Positions 41,401-51,977 of a stretch of 64,000 bases of DNA are shown in pieces. Both the position numbers and the translations under genes were made by a program. The notes under the pieces were generated by a model. It did no database searches. It was not told the origin of the DNA and saw only the letters and a program-made list of their open reading frames with translations. Origin of the DNA: Streptomyces armeniacus. Lineage in GTDB: Bacteria; Actinomycetota; Actinomycetes; Streptomycetales; Streptomycetaceae. The stretch lies in contig NZ_CP031320.1 in the NCBI RefSeq assembly GCF_003355155.1, positions 2,967,367 to 3,031,366 on the forward strand, given 5' to 3'. Position 1 is the stretch's first letter, and every line of letters begins with the position of its first letter.

Positions 41401-42066
41401 CTACGCCGCCCGCTCACCCGGGCCCGAGCCCTTGTCCGAGCCGGAACCGGAATCGGGACCGGAATCGGCACCGGAGCCCGTACCGGAGGCGGAGCCCGCC
41501 TCCCACTTGCGCCCGATGGCCCGGATCAGCGCCGGGTAGACGGCCGCGTACCGGAACGGCTTGATGGCCGCCATGTACGCGGCGCCCAGCCGCCCGTTGG
41601 GCCTCACCAGCACCGCCATCTGTCCGCGGTGGCCGCCGGCGCCGTCCGGGACCCAGCTGATGTGCATGACGCCGTGCACGGTGCGGTTGGCCGTCTCGGT
41701 CACCCACTCGTCTTGGGTCAGGTAGACGGAGGTGAACGGGACGTCGCTCAGGTCGGGCCCGCGTTCGCCGTCGCGAAGGTCCGCGGGGAGCCGGTCCCGT
41801 AGCGTCGGCACCCGGGAGCCGACGCCCGCGCCGGGCTTGTCCCAGCCGAGCAGGGCGCCGATCTTCCAGCGGACGGCGAACAGCAGCCGCGGCACGGGCT
41901 TCGAGACGTGCGCCCGGTCGGGCTCCGCGAACTGGCGCACCAGCCGCCCGAGGTCGTCGGGGCCACCCGGCGTGGGCAGCGCCCACACGTCCTCCAGCCG
42001 GAAGTCGCCGGCGATCTCGTGAATCCGCCACGGGCGGGAGGTGTGCGCGGTCCTGGGGAGTCTCAT
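41401..42066 (-). CDS. DUF2867 family protein
   Basis: This 221-aa protein has SRPWRIHEIAGDFRLEDVWA, FAVRWKIGALLGWDKPGAGV and VHGVMHISWVPDG, characteristic of DUF2867 (polyketide cyclase/START-like fold). The last 35 residues are Gly/Ser/Asp repeats. The ATG lies a few bases from a pair of palindromic operator-like sites, suggesting TetR-type control, but no regulator gene remains next to it. Confidence 0.8.
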   Translation of the reverse strand: MRLPRTAHTSRPWRIHEIAGDFRLEDVWALPTPGGPDDLGRLVRQFAEPDRAHVSKPVPRLLFAVRWKIGALLGWDKPGAGVGSRVPTLRDRLPADLRDGERGPDLSDVPFTSVYLTQDEWVTETANRTVHGVMHISWVPDGAGGHRGQMAVLVRPNGRLGAAYMAAIKPFRYAAVYPALIRAIGRKWEAGSASGTGSGADSGPDSGSGSDKGSGPGERAA

Positions 42067-42076
42067 GGCCGAACCC

Positions 42077-42136
42077 CTGTCTATACGCTGCCGTATAGAT
42101 TCAGGCTAACGCTGCTGTACGCCGCCGTATAGACAG
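42077..42136. promoter_or_regulatory. Pair of TetR-type operators upstream of the DUF2867 gene
   Basis: TCTATACG-CTGC-CGTATAGA (42080-42099) is a perfect 20-bp interrupted palindrome. A second, less regular copy TGTACG-CCGC-CGTATAGACA lies at 42116-42135. The outer arms CTGTCTATACG (42077) and CGTATAGACAG (42126) also match each other. No TetR-family gene is found downstream on the plus strand. Confidence 0.65.
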
Positions 42137-42314
42137 GGGATCACGTGAGGAGAGACACACCGCCGGGGCACTCGCGCGAAGCCGCATACACCGCGCCGCC
42201 GCACGCGCCCGCAACCGCCGTACGGGGCAACCGCGTTCGCCGTACGGACGCCTCCCGCGCCGCCCTCGCGCCCACGCACGCCCGCGGCCCGCGCGGAAAG
42301 AAGCGCGCACACGA

Positions 42315-42348
42315 AACGGGCGGCACCGTGATTACGGTGCCGCCCGTT
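42315..42348 (-). terminator. Terminator downstream of tRNA-Leu
   Basis: A perfect 15-bp stem (42315-42329 with 42334-42348) has a 4-base loop. It is located 8 bases after the 3' end of the tRNA on the minus strand. Confidence 0.8.
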
Positions 42349-42355
42349 CCCGCTG

Positions 42356-42439
42356 TGCGCGAGGGGGGAGTTGAACCCCCACGCCCTTTCGGGCACTGGA
42401 ACCTGAATCCAGCGCGTCTGCCTATTCCGCCACCCGCGC
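42356..42439 (-). tRNA. tRNA-Leu (anticodon CAG)
   Basis: Read on the minus strand: acceptor GCGCGGG pairs with CTCGCGC, then TGGCGGAATAGGCAGACGC forms the D arm. The anticodon loop ATTCAGG gives CAG, and a long variable arm CCCGAAAGGG-type marks a class II tRNA. The T arm is GGGGGTTCAACTCCCCC. CCA is not encoded. A candidate promoter with TAATCT as -10 lies about 75 bases upstream. Confidence 0.93.
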
Positions 42440-42792
42440 ATGGGTGCTCCCCCACCACTGTGGGGAAGGACGCCGCCGGCCGGAGCTCGTTGTCTCTCCG
42501 CCGACATCCGAAAGATTAGCACGCTGTCCGGGCTGTCATCACATCCGTATCGCCGCACCGGCGGCCCGCGCTGAGGGACACTGGGAGGGGCATCACCCTG
42601 CGCCCGGCGCGTTCCGTGCAAGGGTGTGAGGGGTGACACTCGACTAGGGGGGCACCGTGGGGAACCACCTGATTTCCCCACGCGTGGATACGATCAGTAA
42701 GCACTACCGGCAATGCGGCATGCGCGCGTTCAGGGACACTGGAGCGGCAGCCGTCGCACTAGGGCGACGGCCATCTGGGAAGGAGGTGCACC
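42440..42792. other. Intergenic region between tRNA-Leu and the fhaA operon
   Basis: These 353 bp have no convincing ORF. They must contain the tRNA promoter (minus strand, near 42515-42535) and the promoters of the fhaA operon; GTGGATACGATCAG at 42683 is a possible -10 region for the latter. AAGGAGG at 42780-42786 is the strong ribosome binding site of fhaA. Confidence 0.6.
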
Positions 42793-43632
42793 GTGGGAGT
42801 TCTGAAGCGGTTCGAGCAGCGACTCGAGGGTCTCGTCAACGGCACCTTCGCCAAAGTGTTCAAGTCCGAGGTGCAGCCCGTCGAGATCGCCGGGGCCCTT
42901 CAGCGCGAGTGCGACAACAACGCGACGATCTGGAACCGCGAGCGCACGGTCGTGCCGAACGACTTCATCGTCGAGCTCAGCGCCCCCGACTACGAGCGGC
43001 TCAGCCCTTATTCGGGGCAGCTGGGCGACGAGCTGTCGAGCATGGTCCGGGACTACGCGAAGCAGCAGCGCTACACCTTCATGGGCCCCGTCAAGGTGCA
43101 CCTGGAGAAGGCCGAGGATCTCGACACCGGTCTTTACCGCGTACGCAGTCGCACACTCGCCTCCAGCACCTCCCAGCCGCAGGGCGCCGGCCCCGCCGCA
43201 CCCACCCAGGGCGGCGCCACGGGCGGCCCCGCGGGCCCCGGCGGTCAGAGCGGCTTTCCGGCCCGGCCCGCCGGCGCGCCGCCGATGCCGGCCAGTGCGC
43301 CCTCGGCGCCGTCGTACGCGCCGGGCGCCGCCGGGCCGCTGCCGCGCGCCGAGACACGGCGCTGGATCGAGATCAACGGCAACCGCCACCAGATCTCCCG
43401 CGCCACCCTCGTCCTGGGCCGCAGCACCGAGGCCGACGTGCGCGTCGACGACCCCGGAGTCTCCCGCCGGCACTGCGAAATCCGCGCCGGAAACCCGTCG
43501 TCGATCCAGGATCTCGGATCGACGAACGGCATCGTGGTAGACGGACAGCACACCACTCGCGCTACGCTCCGCGACGGCTCACGCATCGTCGTGGGCAGCA
43601 CCACGATCATTTACCGGCAAGCCGAAGGGTGA
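42793..43632 (+). CDS. fhaA: FhaA: DUF3662 and FHA domain protein
   Basis: This 279-aa signalling protein. The N-terminal DUF3662 domain (MGVLKRFEQRLEGLVNGTFA, then VQPVEIAGALQRECDNN) is followed by a Pro/Gly/Ala linker and a C-terminal FHA domain. That domain has LVLGRSTEADVRVDDPGVSR, RHCEIR and DLGSTNG, which bind phosphothreonine. In mycobacteria FhaA is a partner of PknB and MviN in cell-wall synthesis. It is the first gene of the PknB operon. Confidence 0.92.
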   Translation: MGVLKRFEQRLEGLVNGTFAKVFKSEVQPVEIAGALQRECDNNATIWNRERTVVPNDFIVELSAPDYERLSPYSGQLGDELSSMVRDYAKQQRYTFMGPVKVHLEKAEDLDTGLYRVRSRTLASSTSQPQGAGPAAPTQGGATGGPAGPGGQSGFPARPAGAPPMPASAPSAPSYAPGAAGPLPRAETRRWIEINGNRHQISRATLVLGRSTEADVRVDDPGVSRRHCEIRAGNPSSIQDLGSTNGIVVDGQHTTRATLRDGSRIVVGSTTIIYRQAEG

Positions 43633-43642
43633 AGCGGGGGCA

Positions 43643-44152
43643 ATGTCAGAGCTGACCCTGACGGTCATGCGGTTGGGCTTTCTCGCCGTGCTGTGGCTGT
43701 TCGTCATCGTGGCGGTGCAGGTCATCCGCAGCGACCTGTTCGGTACGAGGGTGACCCAGCGCGCCGCCCGGCGGAACGACGCGCGCCCGCAGCGGCAGCA
43801 GCAGGCACCGCAGCGCCCGCCGCAGCAGGCCGCGCGGCGCGGCCGCGGCGGCCGGGGCGCCCCGACGAAGCTGGTGGTCTCCGAGGGCTCGCTCACCGGC
43901 ACGACCGTCGCACTCCAGGGCCAGACGATCTCCCTCGGCCGGGCCCATGACTCCACAATCGTGCTGGATGACGACTACGCCTCCAGCAGGCATGCCAGGA
44001 TCTATCCGGACCGTGACGGCCAGTGGATCGTCGAGGATCTCGGGTCCACCAACGGCACGTATCTCGACCGGACCCGGCTGACCACACCGACGCCGATTCC
44101 GCCCGGAGCGCCGATCCGTATCGGCAAGACGGTCATCGAGCTGCGGAAATAG
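43643..44152 (+). CDS. fhaB: FhaB (FipA-like) FHA domain protein
   Basis: This 169-aa protein has an N-terminal membrane helix (LTVMRLGFLAVLWLFVIVAV), a basic Gln/Arg-rich linker and an FHA domain with ISLGRAHDSTIVLDDDYASS, RHARIY and DLGSTNGTYLDR. It binds phosphothreonines produced by PknB and links the kinase pathway to division. Second gene of the operon. Confidence 0.92.
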   Translation: MSELTLTVMRLGFLAVLWLFVIVAVQVIRSDLFGTRVTQRAARRNDARPQRQQQAPQRPPQQAARRGRGGRGAPTKLVVSEGSLTGTTVALQGQTISLGRAHDSTIVLDDDYASSRHARIYPDRDGQWIVEDLGSTNGTYLDRTRLTTPTPIPPGAPIRIGKTVIELRK

Positions 44153-44188
44153 ACAGGCCGAAGACATGACGACCGGAGGGTGGGCACC

Positions 44189-45772
44189 GTGCGGATGTAC
44201 CCGGAGCCGACGGGCGAGGTGCGCATGAGTCTGTCACTGCGCTTCGCCGCCGGATCGCACGACGGCATGATCCGCGAGCACAACGAGGACTCGGGCTACG
44301 CCGGTCCGCGGCTGCTCGCGGTCGCCGACGGGATGGGCGGCCAGGCCGCCGGTGAGGTCGCCAGCTCGGAGGTGATCTCGACCATCGTGCAGCTGGACGA
44401 GGACATCCCCGGCTCCGACATCCTCACCTCACTCGGCAGCGCCGTGCAGCGCGCCAACGACCAACTGCGCGTCATGGTCGAGGAGGACCCGCAGCTCGAG
44501 GGCATGGGTACGACCCTCACCGCGCTGCTGTGGACAGGCCAGCGGCTCGGCCTCGTCCACGTCGGCGACTCGCGCGCGTACCTGCTGCGGGACGGACAGT
44601 TGACGCAGATCACCCAGGACCACACCTGGGTGCAGCGGCTGGTGGACGAGGGCCGTATCACCGAGGAGGAGGCCACCACCCACCCGCAGCGCTCCCTGCT
44701 GATGCGCGCGCTGGGCAGCGGCGACCACGTGGAACCGGATCTGTCGATCCGTGAAGTACGCGCCGGCGACCGCTATCTGCTGTGTTCCGACGGGCTGTCG
44801 GGTGTCGTGTCGCACCAGACGATGGAGGACACCCTCGCCAGCTACCAGGGCCCGCACGAGACGGTGCAGGAGCTGATCCAGCTCGCGCTGCGCGGCGGCG
44901 GCCCGGACAACATCACGTGCATCATCGCGGACGTCCTCGACGTCGACGGCAACGACACCCTCGCCGAGCAGCTGAACGACACCCCGGTGATCGTCGGCGC
45001 CGTCGCCGAGAACCAGCACCAGTTGGGCGGTGACGCGCAGACGCCCGCGGCCCGCGCCGCCGAACTCGGCCGCCAGGTCCCGCCGCAGCCGTCCGGCGGC
45101 ACCGCGCCCGAGGGCGGCTTCGGGCCGCCCGGCAGCGGCGCCGCGCCGGCCGTCGCGCCGCCTCCGGCGGGCTCCTTCGGCTCGTACTCGGACGACGACT
45201 TCGTCAAGCCCTCCAACCGGGGCAAGTGGGCGAAGCGTTCGCTGTTCATCGGCCTCGCGCTGATCCTCGTCGGCGGCGGGCTGTACGGGGGGTACCAGTG
45301 GACGCAGTCGCAGTACTACGTCGGCTCCGAGGGCGAGCACGTCGCGCTGTACCAGGGCATCAGCCAGGAGTTGGCGGGCATCAGCCTCAGCGAGGTCCGG
45401 GAGAGCTACCCCAAGATCGAACTCAAGTACCTCCCGCTCTACCAGCGTGAGCGCGTCGAGGAGACCATCGCCTCCGACAGCCTCGGGCAGGCGGAGGACA
45501 AGGTCGCCGAGCTCAAGGCACAGGCCGACGTGTGCAAGATCGTCGCGGAGCAGAAGGAACAGCAGCCGCCGAGCGGTGACGCCGGCGGCCAGCAGGACAA
45601 GGGCCAGGACAAGTCTCCGGACGGCAGCGCCACGGGCGGCGCCGGAGCCGGCGACAAGGCCGGCGCTCCCGCCGACAAAGACGCCAGCACGAGTTCCAGC
45701 TCTCCGACGCCCAGCGGCCCCAGCCTCTCGGAGAAACAGCGCGAGCTCGCCAAGACGTGCACCGCACCGTAG
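44189..45772 (+). CDS. pstP: PstP: PP2C-type Ser/Thr phosphatase, membrane-anchored
   Basis: This 527-aa phosphatase reverses PknB phosphorylation. The PP2C domain (residues 5-240) has REHNEDSGYA, VADGMGGQAAGEVAS, VHVGDSRAYLLRDG and LRGGGPDNITCI, with the metal-binding aspartates. A Pro/Gly linker, one helix (LFIGLALILVGGGLYGGYQW) and an extracytoplasmic part with a Ser/Thr/Asp tail follow. The GTG at 44189 has GGAGG 9 bases upstream; the GTG at 44180 lies directly on that site. Confidence 0.93.
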   Translation: MRMYPEPTGEVRMSLSLRFAAGSHDGMIREHNEDSGYAGPRLLAVADGMGGQAAGEVASSEVISTIVQLDEDIPGSDILTSLGSAVQRANDQLRVMVEEDPQLEGMGTTLTALLWTGQRLGLVHVGDSRAYLLRDGQLTQITQDHTWVQRLVDEGRITEEEATTHPQRSLLMRALGSGDHVEPDLSIREVRAGDRYLLCSDGLSGVVSHQTMEDTLASYQGPHETVQELIQLALRGGGPDNITCIIADVLDVDGNDTLAEQLNDTPVIVGAVAENQHQLGGDAQTPAARAAELGRQVPPQPSGGTAPEGGFGPPGSGAAPAVAPPPAGSFGSYSDDDFVKPSNRGKWAKRSLFIGLALILVGGGLYGGYQWTQSQYYVGSEGEHVALYQGISQELAGISLSEVRESYPKIELKYLPLYQRERVEETIASDSLGQAEDKVAELKAQADVCKIVAEQKEQQPPSGDAGGQQDKGQDKSPDGSATGGAGAGDKAGAPADKDASTSSSSPTPSGPSLSEKQRELAKTCTAP

Positions 45773-45787
45773 GGGGCCGCAGCAGCG

Positions 45788-47203
45788 ATGAGCAGTAATC
45801 TCAACATCAACACCGGCAGCAACACCACGGTCTCCCCCGGGGGCCTGCCGAGCCGTCGCAACACCGAGCTGGCGATGCTCATCTTCGCCGTGCTCATCCC
45901 CGTCTTCGCCTACGCCAACGTCGGCCTCGCGAAGGACGGTTCGCTGCCCGCGGGCATGCTCGGCTACGGCGTCGGGCTCGGCCTTCTCGCGGCGGTCTGC
46001 CATCTGGTCGTACGCCGCTGGGCGCCGTACGCCGACCCGTTGATGCTGCCCATCTCGACCCTGCTGAACGGCCTCGGGCTGGTGCTGATCTGGCGGCTGG
46101 ACCAGGAGCCGGGCATCACCACGCCCGCGCTGGGCGGCGCGCTCGCGCCCGGCCAGCTGATGTGGTCCACGCTCGGGGTCGCGCTCTTCCTCGGTGTGCT
46201 GGTGTTCCTGAAGGACCACCGCGTCCTGCAGCGCTACACGTACATCTCGATGGTCGTCGCGCTGATCCTGCTGATCCTGCCGATGTTCTTCCCCGCCCGC
46301 TACGGCGCCCGGATCTGGATCACCATTCCCGGCGTCGGCTCGCTGCAGCCAGGCGAGTTCGCCAAGATCATCATCGCGGTGTTCTTCGCCGGCTACCTGA
46401 TGGTCAAGCGGGACGCCCTCGCCCTCGCCAGCCGCCGCTTCATGGGCCTGTACCTGCCGCGCGGCCGCGACCTCGGGCCGATCCTCGCCATCTGGGCGCT
46501 CAGCCTGATGATCCTCATCTTCGAGACCGACCTGGGCACTTCGCTGCTCTTCTTCGGCCTCTTCGTGATCATGCTGTACGTGGCGACGGAGCGCACCAGC
46601 TGGGTCGTGTTCGGCCTCGGGCTGAGCGCCGCGGGCGCCGTCGCCGTCGCGTCGTTCGCGGGACACGTCCAGAGCCGCGTCGACGGCTGGCTCGACCCGC
46701 TCGCCCGCGCCGCCAACGGCGGTGTCACCGAGACCGCGCAGGCGATGTACTCGTTCGGCTCCGGCGGCATCCTCGGCTCCGGCCTCGGCCAGGGCTACTC
46801 CCGCCTCATCGGCGGCATCGCGCCCAAGAGCGACTACATCCTCGCCACCGTCGGCGAGGAGCTGGGGCTCACCGGCCTGATGGCCATCCTGGTGCTCTAC
46901 GCGCTGCTCATCGAACGCGGCATGCGGACCTCGCTCGCCGCCCGCGACCCGTTCGGCAAGCTCCTCGCCGTCGGCCTCGCCGGGGCGTTCGCGCTGCAGG
47001 TCTTCGTCGTCGCCGGCGGCGTCACCGGCCTCATCCCGCTGACCGGCATGACGATGCCCTTCCTGGCCCAGGGCGGCTCCTCGGTCATCGCCAACTGGGC
47101 CCTTATCGCCATCCTGCTGCGCATCAGCGACACTGCGCGCAGGCCGGCGCCCGCCCCAGCCCCATCCCCTGACGCCGAGATGACCCAGGTGGTCCGACCG
47201 TGA
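45788..47203 (+). CDS. rodA: FtsW/RodA/SpoVE family peptidoglycan glycosyltransferase
   Basis: This 471-aa SEDS protein has about ten to twelve membrane helices, including MLIFAVLIPVFAYANVGLA, FARYGARIWI-like PARYGARIWITIPGVGSLQP, GEFAKIIIAVFFAGYLMVKR and IFETDLGTSLLFFGLFVIML. SEDS proteins polymerise lipid II and work with a class B PBP, here the next gene, which it overlaps by 4 bases. In this operon it likely serves growth or sporulation. Confidence 0.93.
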   Translation: MSSNLNINTGSNTTVSPGGLPSRRNTELAMLIFAVLIPVFAYANVGLAKDGSLPAGMLGYGVGLGLLAAVCHLVVRRWAPYADPLMLPISTLLNGLGLVLIWRLDQEPGITTPALGGALAPGQLMWSTLGVALFLGVLVFLKDHRVLQRYTYISMVVALILLILPMFFPARYGARIWITIPGVGSLQPGEFAKIIIAVFFAGYLMVKRDALALASRRFMGLYLPRGRDLGPILAIWALSLMILIFETDLGTSLLFFGLFVIMLYVATERTSWVVFGLGLSAAGAVAVASFAGHVQSRVDGWLDPLARAANGGVTETAQAMYSFGSGGILGSGLGQGYSRLIGGIAPKSDYILATVGEELGLTGLMAILVLYALLIERGMRTSLAARDPFGKLLAVGLAGAFALQVFVVAGGVTGLIPLTGMTMPFLAQGGSSVIANWALIAILLRISDTARRPAPAPAPSPDAEMTQVVRP

Positions 47204-48672
47204 ACAAGCCTCTACGCCGCGTGGCCGTGTTCTGCGGCCTGCTCGTCCTCGCCCTCCTGGCCCGCGTCAACTACGTCCAGTTCGTCCAGGCCGACGAGCT
47301 GTCCGAGCACGAGGACAACCGCCGCGTCGCCATCGAGCGCTACGCGCAGCCCCGCGGCAACATCCTCACCAGCGACGGCAAGCCCATCACCGGCTCCACG
47401 GAGACCGAGGACACGGACTTCAAGTACAAGCGCACGTACAAGAACGGCGAGCTCTGGGCGCCCGTGACCGGCTACGCCTCGCAGGCGTTCGGCGCGACGC
47501 AGCTCGAGGCGCTCAACGACGGCATCCTCACCGGCGACGACGACCGGCTGTTCTTCAACCGCACCATCGACATGCTCACCGGGAAGCCGCAGAAGGGCGG
47601 GAACGTCGTCACGACGCTCGACGCCAAGGCGCAGCAGGCGGCGTTCAAGAGGCTCGGCGACAAGAAGGGCGCGGTCGCGGCGATCGACCCGCAGAGCGGC
47701 GCCGTGCTCGCGCTCGCCAGCACCCCCTCGTACGACCCCTCCAGCTTCGCCGGGAACGGCGAGAAGGACTCGGAGGCGTGGTCGAAGCTGCAGAAGGAGC
47801 AGAACGAGGACACGCCCATGCTCAACCGGGCGCTGCGGCAGACCTACCCGCCGGGCTCCACGTACAAGGTCGTCACCGCCGCGGCCGGGCTGGAGAGCGG
47901 CGACTTCGACCTGGACAGCAAGACGGACTCCCCCGACCCGTACAAACTGCCGCAGAGCCAGACCGATCTGGGCAATGACGGCGACAATCCGGCCTGCAAG
48001 AACGCCTCGATCCGCGTCGCCATGCAGTGGTCGTGCAACACCGTCTTCGCCAAGATGAGCGATGAGCTCGGCAACGACAAAATGCGGGAGATGTCCGAGA
48101 AGTTCGGTTACGGGAACGGCGAACTGGACATCCCCGTACGGGCCGCCGAGAGCGTCTACCCCGAGGACAACCGGCCGCAGAACGCCATGGCGGGCATCGG
48201 CCAGGCCAGCAACCGCGCCACCCCGCTGCAGATGGCGATGGTCGCCGCCGCCGTCGCCAACGACGGCACGCTCATGAAGCCGTACATGGTCGACAAGCTC
48301 GTCGCCCCCAACCTCAACGTCGTCGAGCAGACCAAGCCCAAGGAGCTCAGCGAGCCCGTCTCCTCCGACAACGCGCAGAAGCTCCAGGAGGCCATGGAGA
48401 CGGTCGTCAAGGAAGGCACGGGAACCACCGCACAGATCCCGGGCGTCACAGTCGGCGGGAAGACCGGCACCGCCCAGCACGGCGAGAACAACGAGAAGAA
48501 CCCGTACGCGTGGTTCATCTCCTACGCCAAGGGCGAGGACGGCTCCTCCCCGGTCGCCGTCGCCGTGGTCATCGAGAGCTCCGACACCTCCCGTGACGAG
48601 ATCGCGGGCAGCAAGCTCGCGGCACCCGTCGCCAAGGACGTGATGAAGGCCATCCTCGACGGAAAGCAGTGA
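47200..48672 (+). CDS. pbpA: Class B penicillin-binding protein (transpeptidase), PbpA-type
   Basis: This 490-aa protein has a short cytoplasmic start, an N-terminal membrane helix (RRVAVFCGLLVLALLARVNY), a dimerisation domain and a transpeptidase domain. The active-site motifs are SxxK in YPPGSTYKVV, SxN in MQWSCNTVFAK and KTG in VGGKTGTAQHG. It cross-links peptidoglycan made by the adjacent SEDS protein. The GTG overlaps the upstream stop by 4 bases. Confidence 0.94.
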   Translation: MNKPLRRVAVFCGLLVLALLARVNYVQFVQADELSEHEDNRRVAIERYAQPRGNILTSDGKPITGSTETEDTDFKYKRTYKNGELWAPVTGYASQAFGATQLEALNDGILTGDDDRLFFNRTIDMLTGKPQKGGNVVTTLDAKAQQAAFKRLGDKKGAVAAIDPQSGAVLALASTPSYDPSSFAGNGEKDSEAWSKLQKEQNEDTPMLNRALRQTYPPGSTYKVVTAAAGLESGDFDLDSKTDSPDPYKLPQSQTDLGNDGDNPACKNASIRVAMQWSCNTVFAKMSDELGNDKMREMSEKFGYGNGELDIPVRAAESVYPEDNRPQNAMAGIGQASNRATPLQMAMVAAAVANDGTLMKPYMVDKLVAPNLNVVEQTKPKELSEPVSSDNAQKLQEAMETVVKEGTGTTAQIPGVTVGGKTGTAQHGENNEKNPYAWFISYAKGEDGSSPVAVAVVIESSDTSRDEIAGSKLAAPVAKDVMKAILDGKQ

Positions 48673-48816
48673 TCCGGCGCCAGCAGAACACGAGGTGACA
48701 ACGGTCACCCCGGCCGGGCCAGGCGCGTAACCACGGCCGGGTACCGTATGCCGAGCAGCACACCGCCGGCCCGTACGAATGGTGCGGCCCGGACGTACGG
48801 AGAGGGCTGGAGACTT

Positions 48817-50820
<2,004 letters not shown>

Positions 50821-50879
50821 GGCGACTGAGGGACGGCTGAGGGGCGACTTCGGTCCCGCGAACGGAAGCGGAACGGCAA

Positions 50880-50905
50880 CGGCCCGGCGCTGAGGCGCCG
50901 GGCCG
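50880..50905. terminator. Terminator between pknB and srtE
   Basis: CGGCCCGGCGC pairs with GCGCCGGGCCG around the loop TGAG. It serves the convergent pknB and sortase transcripts. Confidence 0.8.
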
Positions 50906-50994
50906 CTTGCGTCTGCCGTTGGTGTTGGCGTTGGAGTGCGTTGCCGCCGGTTCCCAGTCGGGTCAACGGGGCCTGCCGCGCCGCGCGTTCGGGC

Positions 50995-51948
50995 TCAGCG
51001 CAGCTCCTCCGGCGGCGTCCGCTCCTCGTCGACGTCCTGCGTGCGTACGAGCTCGCCCCACACCACGTAGCGGTGCTTCGAGGTGAAGACGGGCGTGCAC
51101 GTCGTCAGCGTGATGTACCGGCTGTCTTCCTTCCGGCCCGACTCCTTCGGCACCGGGTCCAGGACGTCGACGTTGTACTTCGAGGTCTTCGGCAGGATCT
51201 CGTAGACCTTGTAGACGTACCAGGTGCTCTTCGTCTCGAACACCAGCGGGTCGCCCTTGCCGATCTTGTCGATGTTGTGGAACTTCGCGCCGTGCCCGTC
51301 TCGGTGCGCGGCGAGCGCGAAGTTGCCCGACTGGTCCCAGGGCAGCGCCGACTTGACGGGTTTCGTGTAGTAGCCCGCCGTGCCGTGGTTCAGCTCGTCG
51401 GCGTCGGTGCCCTTGGTCACCAGCACGTCGTCCTTCGTCATGGACGGAGCGTGCAGAAAGCCGATGCCGTCCTTCAGGTCGCGCGCACCCGGCCCGTCCT
51501 GGCCCCGGTCCGCGGCCCAGTCGTCCCGTACGCGCTCGCTCTTGCGGTCGGCCTCGCGGTTGGCGACCACGTTCGTCCACCACAGCGAGTAGACGACGAA
51601 GAGCGCGAGGATCACCCCCGCGGTGATCAGCAGCTCGCCGAGCACGCTGACCGTCGCGGCTATTCGGCCCCGCGTACGGGACCGCGCGGGCGCGGCGGCG
51701 GGCTCGGGCTCAGAGTCGGATTCGGGCTCAGGCTCGGGCTCAGACTCGGAGTCAGGCTCAGACTCGGAGTCAGGCTCAGACTCGGAGTCAGGCTCGGCGG
51801 GAGACGTACCGTCCGGCTCCCCGCCGTCACCGGGCTCGTCAACGGGCGCTTCGGTGTCCTCGCCCCGCTCCCCGGCGTCGTCTACGGGTGTCTCCGGCGA
51901 CTTCTCCGAAGTCCCGTCACCCGCAGCGCCCTTGGCGTTCTCAGCCAC
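50995..51948 (-). CDS. srtE: Class E sortase (first copy)
   Basis: This 317-aa sortase. Residues 1-90 are an acidic, disordered cytoplasmic region with DSESEPDSESEP repeats. A membrane helix follows (SVLGELLITAGVILALFVVY), then the sortase domain with catalytic His in FALAAHRDGHG, Cys in YITLTTCTPVF and Arg in SKHRYVVWGEL. Class E sortases anchor LAXTG-type proteins such as chaplins to the wall in Streptomyces. The stop is 174 bp from pknB. Confidence 0.92.
   Translation of the reverse strand: MAENAKGAAGDGTSEKSPETPVDDAGERGEDTEAPVDEPGDGGEPDGTSPAEPDSESEPDSESEPDSESEPEPEPESDSEPEPAAAPARSRTRGRIAATVSVLGELLITAGVILALFVVYSLWWTNVVANREADRKSERVRDDWAADRGQDGPGARDLKDGIGFLHAPSMTKDDVLVTKGTDADELNHGTAGYYTKPVKSALPWDQSGNFALAAHRDGHGAKFHNIDKIGKGDPLVFETKSTWYVYKVYEILPKTSKYNVDVLDPVPKESGRKEDSRYITLTTCTPVFTSKHRYVVWGELVRTQDVDEERTPPEELR
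51714..51798. repeat. Repeats encoding the acidic tail of the first sortase
   Basis: Tandem copies of an 18-bp unit, GACTCGGAGTCAGGCTCA and variants, encode SEPDSE and SEPEPE repeats in frame. Confidence 0.8.
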
Positions 51949-51977
51949 CGTCTACCCCCGTCCCACTGCCGACACCG

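Noticed and set aside
42145..42519. Plus-strand ORF that could have been the missing TetR regulator
   Set aside because: It reads through the tRNA-Leu and its terminator on the opposite strand and shows no HTH pattern.
44429..46666. 745-codon minus-strand open frame
   Set aside because: Antisense shadow of pstP and rodA, rich in Val/Glu/Arg/His without recognisable folds.
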